DNA of 64,000 nucleotides, from contig JAKJHU010000030.1 in NCBI GenBank assembly GCA_022316685.1, positions 4,657,058-4,721,057 on the forward strand, read 5' to 3'. Position 1 is the first letter of the stretch. Each line of letters opens with the position of its first letter. The translations under genes and the position numbers were made by a program. The stretch comes from Progne subis subis. Taxonomy: Eukaryota; Chordata; Aves; Passeriformes; Hirundinidae. Below the pieces are notes generated by a model that made no database searches, was not told the origin of the DNA, and worked only from the letters and a program-made list of their open reading frames with translations. Positions 39,501 to 48,500 of this stretch are shown here, piece after piece.

Positions 39501-42500
39501 AAAAGACTCTGCTTACATTATGCTATTACCAGGGGTCAGTTGATCATCAAATACTCTAGGATTCTTTCTGTAGATTTTGATGAATTAGAGTTTTTTAAAA
39601 CCCATTATGATAAATGAAAAAACATATTAAATAGGAAGTCAATATGACTCTGGTTTCCTGTAGAATTACTCCATTACTTTCTATGGGAAATATCTAAAGT
39701 TAATTAATAGACATGTTAATATGAAGTGTACTGTTTTGTTGCCTAAGAAAACAACCTGAGTAAAGCTTTGGGTTATTCAGTTTATGATGGTGTGCCACAT
39801 TTTTTTTCTTAGCAATTGAGTTCAGGCTATCATTGAAATCCTGAAGTTATAGTAAAATTAGAGCAAAGCAGTAATTGGTATGTCCTCTAAGACAGTCCCC
39901 TGCAAGGACATTTGCAGTTAACACACATTAAAATAGTCTTTTTGACCACTTAGAAAACAAATAAAGCAACTGCATTATAGTGTGGAATGTGATTTTTTTG
40001 TGAATGAAGAAATTTACATTCAAGTCAAAACCATGTTTTTTTATGCAGCATAGCGTAAGACATAAGACTTGCTTGTTACATAGGTCTACTAAAAGACTTT
40101 TTAGTCTCTATCATTCTGTAAAATATTTTGGAAATTTCTGTTTTACATAAAAGAGGTTATAACTGGTGCTGCTTCTTGTATTAGTTTTTTGATCAGACCA
40201 CAATGGGAAAAGAATATGGTCTTGAGTGCTCTGATTCTATTGCCAAAGTACCACACTGACACTTTTTTTTAATAGCTGTTAATCAAATACTTAAAAAAAA
40301 AAGTAAATAAGAAAACTCCATTGGGTAATTTATGTTCATTCTGTGTTGTCCTTCATGTCACTTTCAAGTTTTTGGATTGAAGCACATATACTTGGAAATA
40401 GTTGACATACATATATATGTTTAAGAAAGACTGAACTGGTTTGATATGTAATGAAAATATTTTCAAGTGGGGATTGATCGATACATTTCTGACTATATAA
40501 CTATGAAATGCAATTTAATGCAGACTACTTTTTGACCTGCATTGCTTTTTTTAGACAGTTGTTGTGCAAGAGGTTTCATTTGACATTTGCAAATTTAAGT
40601 ATCACATTTTGCCTGAGAATACTGTAATCTACACTTAGTACAAATAACACCAATGATCAGCTGAGAAAAGTAACCAAAATAAATACATGGAAATTTTTTT
40701 TTTAATTTTTTTTTTAAAATTTTTTTTTTGTATTTCTTTACTGCGTGTGGTAGGCAGCATTTAGAGCTTAATTGCAGAATCAGTCATTGGCTTAAATATT
40801 TACAGATCATGCTGAAGTCAGCTTGTCTTCTAAATGCCAGCATAATACTCCAAAGTGGAAAAAGTATGAATCTTAAATGAATGTGATACTGTAGACTGCT
40901 GGGATAATATTTTTCAAATTAACCTTAAGGATAATTGTTCAGGTTCTCTTTTTTAAAAGTTAGAATATTGCAGGAATGAATTGGTTGTAAGTTATGAAAG
41001 TGTGAGTTAAATATTTGAAAAGTCGTGTTGGTGGGGCTGTTCTTTTTCAGAATAACCAAGACTTTAATAGATCAGGATGGTCCCAGTTGGAGGGAGAAGC
41101 TGCCACCAATTCCAGTTGTTCCAGTTGCTGCTCAGCTACACAGATGGGATGGAGGAAGCCTCACTTCAGAGAATAAGCCAAATACTATAGACATCAACAG
41201 AGAAGAAGAATTGCAAATGAATCGTATGTATAGCTAATGCAAATACACATTCAGAAAATAAACCTGATTAGAAAGTGGAATACATTTTAACAAAGTCAAA
41301 GAAACTGCTTTAGAAAATACTCATTAAGAGATTTTTGTGAAAAGCCAAAGTAAATGACTGTCATTTATGTGATGGAGTGTAATGTGCTTTATGGAGACAA
41401 GTTACGGTAATTTTTTTGAACCAAGTGATGTAGTTTGCAGAATGTAATTTCTGAAGTTCTGTAAAATGAGCAGAAATACTCAGTGGCAAAATATCAGCAT
41501 CACCAAAGCCCAGCTCCTGGCCCTGCACAGGACACCCCACGAGTTACACCATGAGCCTGAAAGCATTGTCCAAATACTTCTTCAACTCTGTCAGGCTTGG
41601 TGATGTGACCACTTCCCTGGGGAGCTGTTCCAGTGCCAACCACCCTCTGGGTGAAAACCTTTTTGTGATATGCAGCCTAAACCTTCCCTAGCTCTGCTTC
41701 CTTGAGTCCTGTCACTGATTGCGAGTGAAGTGATCAGTGCCTGCTCCTCTGCTTCCCCTTGTGGGATGTTGAAGACCCCTCAGTTTCCTCCAGGCTGAAC
41801 AGACCAAGTGACCTCAGCCACTCCTCATACATCTTCCCCTCCAGACACTTCATGATGCTCTCTAATTGCTTAGTATCTCATATTGTGGTGCCCAAAACTG
41901 CCCCCAGCACTCGAGGAGAGGCTGCCCCAGTGCAGAGCAGAGTAGGACAGTCCCCTCCCTGGCCTGGCTGGCGATGCTGTGCCTGATGCCCTCCAGGACA
42001 TGGGCATCAGTGCTTTCCCTCACATCATAATACAGTTATAACATAGTTTTCCCCTAGAAAAAACCGCCACGCACCCAAACACCCAACTTTGACAGAAAAC
42101 ATTTGGGAGGCACCTTTCAAAGATTTTCTGGAGTTGTCCATACATAATCACTGAGTGCTGAGCTCTAGGAAACTAACTTCCTTCCTGACTTTTTTTTTTT
42201 TTTTTCCTCTCCGTTGCAGTTTCCATTTTTCTGTTTCAGTAAAAAAGGTGAAGGAAGCTCTCTGAATCAGTTGTTACTGACATTAAACACTCCCTTTGCA
42301 AAAGCTTTAACCCTGTGATTCCTTACTCAAGTATTAATTGGTTTCCCTTTATTTCACTATAAAGTAGTAGTGAAGATGATCTCCCCTTGATTAACAACAG
42401 AGGTGACTGCAATTTGTAACTGGGCTGTTGGCCAAATATGTACCAGTGATGGGGTTATCTGTCTATAATGCACTGCTTCAATACTGAGTGTCCTCCAAGT

Positions 42501-45500
42501 GCTTGGCAGCATTTTGATGCAAAATATGTCTTACTCTATTTCAAATAGAGCAGGCTTTGTTTGTAGAAATACTAAAATATGATTGAGTAACTGTTTTCTT
42601 CACTGAAGGCTGACTCTTAAGGTTCTGATTGCCTTCTCAGGCCTCTGCTGCATCGGTGAGACCTCACAGTGATGGCTGGTACTGAAAGGCTGCCAGTCTT
42701 TCAAAAATGTTCAGTCAGTAGTTAAACCTTACTCTTGGCTGACCTTTTTTTGCAACAATTGTGTGGTTTTCTTTATGTCTTACAACTTGAGTTATAATTT
42801 AGCTGTGTGTTTCATGCAGTTTAATTTTTCCCCAGGTCTAAATGTAGTTTTCTGGCATAGGAAACTGCCATGTTTTTATAAAATAATGAGTTCAATTATT
42901 AGTTAAAATTGTTGGTTATACACAGTGTTGAAAACCTGAAGCTTGGCAGGGGGCTCATATTCTTTAGCCTGGTGCTAAAAATAGATTATTTCATTATGAT
43001 TTACTTAGAGCTATGTTTCTAATTACTGTTTGCTCACAACAGAGTCTTGAGGCTGCAGTTAGGATCAGTTTTTCACTGCAAACACAGTTAAAACTGTAGC
43101 CTAAACCAAAAGCATCTGCAGCAATTGCTGTGGAATTAAGAAGGAAAGGCAGCTATGGAATAACAGCAGTAATTAAAAGGAAAAAAAAAAAAAAGTGTAG
43201 CTAGGTGTTTCCATGTTCTTCACTACATCTCTTAGAAATAGTTCTTACCAGAATATTACTAATGTATCCCTAACTCCAGCTGATGTGATGATTTGTCAGT
43301 TTAGCATGGTAATTGTGGTAGTTGATTGCAAAGAGAATATTAGATCAAATTATGGCCACCTTGGTGTGATGGTGAAGATCTGGAAGGCCTTTAATCCTGC
43401 TGATTAAATCTCCACCGTTTTAAGTAAAAGCAGGGTCTCAGTGGACACAGGTAGGCCCTCTCTACCACACAGAAACTGGGAAAGCTTAGAGCTGTCTGTT
43501 GCATTCCTGTTATTTTCAGCAGAGCGTTAATGCTGGTGGATGGGGAAGTATTTGTGGAGCCACATGTAGGTCTGGTCCTGCCTTTGTTGGAGCAGCAGGG
43601 GAGGCTGGGGACGGGAGTGGCCGAGAGCACGGTGCCAGAGGGACTCCATGGCCAGGCGTTAATCCTTAGTTTGCACAGATCATTCAGGCACCCTTCATGA
43701 ACTGACCTTACATGACACTGTGATCCTTTCGTGCTGTAGGTGAGGAAGCTATCGAGAAGTTCAAGAGGTTGAAAAATGAAGGGAATGATTTTGTAAAAAT
43801 GGGGCAATATGAAGAAGCTGCAAATAAATACAGTGAGTGCATGAAGTTAAATACTGAAGAATGTACTGTCTACACTAACAGGTAAAGATCCAAAAGCTAA
43901 CGCTGCTTTGTGGGATAACAGTAGATATATTTTCTCATTTCAAATAGAGATTTTGTATCCCTTCACTCTTTGTTGTGAAAAGGGGATTTTTATTTTCCTA
44001 CTTGGTAAGTGTTTGGATTCCTTGTAAAAACATTTTTTAAGGGGAGCAAGTATTAATGTCACTGATATGTATCTTCAAATCTTTTATATAAACGGATTAA
44101 GCAATAGTAGAAGTTATACTTAGCATAGCATTTTGCAGCGTTTTTGAGGGGTTTTTTTAAGAATACTGGCATGATTTTAAAAACCTAACATGCAGTAGCA
44201 ATATCTCAGATATGAAGAGTAATAATTCAGAGAAAATGTGCATTCTGAGAAAATAAAAGTAAGAACACAGTCATACATCAGCATTATTTTAAAGGCTGAC
44301 CTAATTCAGCAGTATAATTCTTTATGCTGTAATCTTATCAGCTTCTACAAACTAAGAAGGATTTGATTAGACCAGTACTTGAATAGGAACGTTCCAAGTA
44401 ATAATTAGGTACAGAGAGCAGTGTTGTTTATTTAATCCAGAGCACTTTTTTACCCAGAATAGCTGTATAAAATCTGTATTACATTAACCACTATACTGTC
44501 ATATTGTACTAACATAGGCTCTGCTTTTAAAATACTTGCATATCTGCTTAACTTCAAGCATTAGTCATACTTGAATTTTGACTTTTATTGCAGGAATTGG
44601 CCTTCTCTAAATCCATCCAGTGATGTTTTTAGTTAATGGTTTTATGTACTTTAAAAGAAATCACGTTGAGACTGAATTGTTTGTAGTATTAACATTTGCA
44701 AGTCAGAAGTTGTTGGCAGTTACAGCACAGTAGAATTTACTTATATTGCAGAATATTCTGTTTTTCTGTGTTAGAGCTCTCTGTTTCTTGAAACTGTATA
44801 AATATGAAGAGGCTAAGCGGGATTGTGATCATGTTCTTCAGATAGAAGATTCTAATGTTAAAGCTTTTTATAGAAGAGCACTAGCGTACAAAGGATTACA
44901 GGTGAGGAAAAAGAAGATGGCAGGTATTCCTAAGCACTTCTAAACTTGCTTATCCTCTTCAAAGGCAATGAGGTAGTTGCTGTCAATGGATGGGTGAATA
45001 CAAAGTACTCAGTGTGGTGATTTATTTACTTTGTAGATCATTAGGCATACATAAAACCTTATATAAATATTTTTGCTACATAAAAACATGCATGTTGATG
45101 TAATAATTTGAGAAAATACAAAAATACTGCAATAAATAAGGTTTGACTGGTTGGTTGAGCAAGTTTCCGATCTGTTCTAATGATCCAGTATTCTCCTCCT
45201 GGGTATCCCGGTCTGTTTTATCTGTCAAGGAGTTTGCTATAACTTTGCTGATAACAAATGGATTCTCTCCAAGTCTGTCTTCATCTGTCCAAACTAAAAT
45301 CTCTAGCTGTCTTGGCATCTGCTCATGTTTAAGTGCCATAATAAGCCAGGGTTTTAATTATTGTTGTTTTCTCTCTCTCTCTTCCCCTTTGTCGGTACTG
45401 TACTTTGTCACTCTGTGGCAATGTCAGTACTCAGCCTTTTCCTTTCCATCTGCACGGTGGTGGTGCTCATCTTACCAGTTCTAAGATTATACTTTTACCT

Positions 45501-48500
45501 GATCATCATAAGTGCAGACACATTGTTCATATCCATCCTGAATGTGATTTCAGATCTCATGTTCCATCACTTGAACCATGTTGTTCTGTTTGTCCCTCCC
45601 TCTGGTGGTTTCCCATTTTCAGTGATGGTAAATTGGCCTTAACACGCCATAATTCTTCCACAGCAATCCTTGCTCTACCCATCAGCTCTTACTTGGTATT
45701 GAATTATCAGCTTCTTGATGGCAGGCCTTGTCATTTGCTTTGTATTAAATTTACTGGTGTCTGTTAACAGGCATCTGAAGTGCTGCCTTCGTGTTGCAGG
45801 ACTGGAGGTCCACCAAGTTTCATCATTGTTCCTGAAATGGACACTTTCTCAGACCTCCATTATGTTTGATGCCTTAACAAAAAATTACTGCATGGTGTCT
45901 CAGCTTACAAATCACCTGAGAACCTGTTTGTGCTTAGCAGCATACCAGCCTATTCTCATCCCACGTTGTAATTCCAAATGCAAGTCCTAGGAAAGTGATA
46001 CATTTGTTCTGTTGTTGCAGTAGCTATGAAATTTTGAAAGTGTGAAAAGTCCTCATTTTGTGTAATGTTTTTCTGTAACTGTGCTAAGCTACCTGGTATT
46101 AATCATATCAAAACTTACGTTGTTAAACATGATAAAACATCAGTAGAAATATGAGTACATAGTCATTCTACCAGACAGAAAGAAAGGGTGTTACACACTT
46201 GTGAAAAAGGTTGAGGATTTGAGAAATAAATTCTGCCTTTTTGCGTATCCTAGAAAAAAAGTGCTATTTTTGTATTACTGAAGACCACCTGAAATACAGT
46301 GTTGATGAACTCCTTCAGAACAATCTGAGCTGGGGACTCCCAAAATGATATGTTTGGGCTGGATTTAATGCCTTCATTATTGCTAATTTCAGGGATGAAA
46401 GTGATGGGTAAAATCAGAGAAAATGACAAAAATGATCTGAAATTGACAAATGACTCTGTAATGAAGAATTGTATGGGCTAAAGGCATGTAGTTTGGCAAA
46501 GACCTAGCCAAGGTGGGAAGTGTTATTTGTGTGTAATTAGACATACATTTAACTAGCTGCAATGGAATGTAATGTAGTAAATGGGTTTTTTTTAAATAGA
46601 TTTATCAGCATGTAGTTAAGGGAAGAACAGGAAAAACCGTTAGTGAGTTGCATTAGGCCTTTGACACAGGACACAAGACCTCAGACAGCATCTCCTGCAG
46701 GTGGTTGTCCACTCTCTTGCTCTGGGTACAGTTGTCCTGTATGATTTTTGTTGGGCAGTCAGGCAGGCTGCAGTTTTACAATTCAGTAGAGTTGGTTGCT
46801 GACCCTTGTTAATAGTTCCAAAAGTCTGTTGCAGAATCTCATTTCTCTGTAATTGTGAATCCTCACATCTGTAATTCAAATGATTTAGCTTAATTAGTAG
46901 TGGATTTGTGATGAAAGCAACCTGGCCCCTTTGTGCATTTCTTTGTTAGGGGTACATAATTCTCATTCTCTCACTCTTCCTTCATGACCTAGCAGGCTTC
47001 AGTTCACCACTGATGTCCTGCAGCTTCTCTGCACCTTGAACACTGGTCACCAGTATGGAACAAAATGTGGGAAAGGGTTTGAGTGACTGGGACACTGGTT
47101 CCTCTGTTCAGTTGAGGTGCTGAGGAAGTACCTCAGGTGGTACATGAGGATTTTTTTTTTCCCTGATAATACAAATGATTTAGTAATAACCTTATGATGC
47201 TGATTGGGAACAGAATACTAGACCACTCACACAAGAAATTATGTTGTGTGAGTACATAACGGTACTCACTGTCTGCATGGTCTTTTACTGTTTACTGCTG
47301 CATTTCATCTTTTTTTTTTTTTGATACTCCAGCCCTCGAGATATCTTTTTTTTTTTTTTTTTTCTGTGCGGTAATTCCAGTCTTCCTCAATTGATGCTAT
47401 TAACTTTGTCTCTCCAGAAAATTTAGTTTTAAAAATAGTAATTATACAGGAAAAAAAGTGAAATAAAAGCATTAAACAAATTACAAGGCTCATTGTTGAG
47501 GTACTCTGTCTTAATGCCACTCTGTCACTCTGTTTGTCGTAATCTTGTTTAGCCCAGAGGTCGTAACATAATCCTAGTCTTCTCAAGTATTAGCAAAATT
47601 TCGCTGTAAGAGATGGGCTGTTGGATTGAAGTCCAGGAAGATATGTCTGTATCTTTAATCAAAGCTCAGTTTAATTCTCTTATTGACAAAGCAGGTATAC
47701 AAACTTGCTGGACTCACATTATATTAATTGTGAAAGCAGTGTTACACTGTGAGCAAATTATGCTTAAAAGCAGCAAACTTCAACAATTTGCTCTCTGATA
47801 CAGGGAATAGGTTTCTGAGAAATTATTTCATATTACATATTTAATTAGAAGTATTTAGTCACAGAGTGTTAACTCATTCTTGTTTCCTTTTTCCCCTCTA
47901 ATGAAATCACACTATCAGTATTTAGATTACTTTTGCCTGTTTAGTGTCCAGATCCCAGTATTTTTATCTTTCTTACTTGTAAAAGACAGTATGGTACTTC
48001 AGATTTATTTTTCTAGTGATATGCTTATGAGAAAAATAATTTCTTCTGCTTACAGAATTATCAAGCCAGTGTTGATGATTTCAACAAGGTACTTCTAATA
48101 GATCCAAATGTTCTCGAAGCACAGAAGGAATTGGAGGAGGTAACCCAACTGCTTCACCTTGACAGCAGTGCTGGAGATGGCAGTCAGCAAATGCAAGGGA
48201 AGAAAATAACCATACAAGAGGTGGTGTACCTGTTCATTTCTTAAAAGCAAACACAACAGAAGCCACACATATGAAGAGATAATGTTAAAGCTTTAGTTTG
48301 CCCGTCTTGAATCTGTATCGGTGGGGGCGTGGTGTTGCACATCATGTTGAGGGCATATTGGAGGATTTTTACATACACAATAAAGCTTGGACTGCTCACA
48401 AGCATGTTCAGAACTACAGCAGGAAGGGGCATAGTCCATTTGGATGGCACTAAACTTGAGGATATGCTCCTTGTAAACAAAAGCTGCCTAAACTTTGAAA

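Noticed and set aside
43391..43807. 138-residue minus-strand frame near SPAG1 coding exon 14
   Set aside because: It overlaps the exon in antisense and extends into intron; no protein-like conservation.
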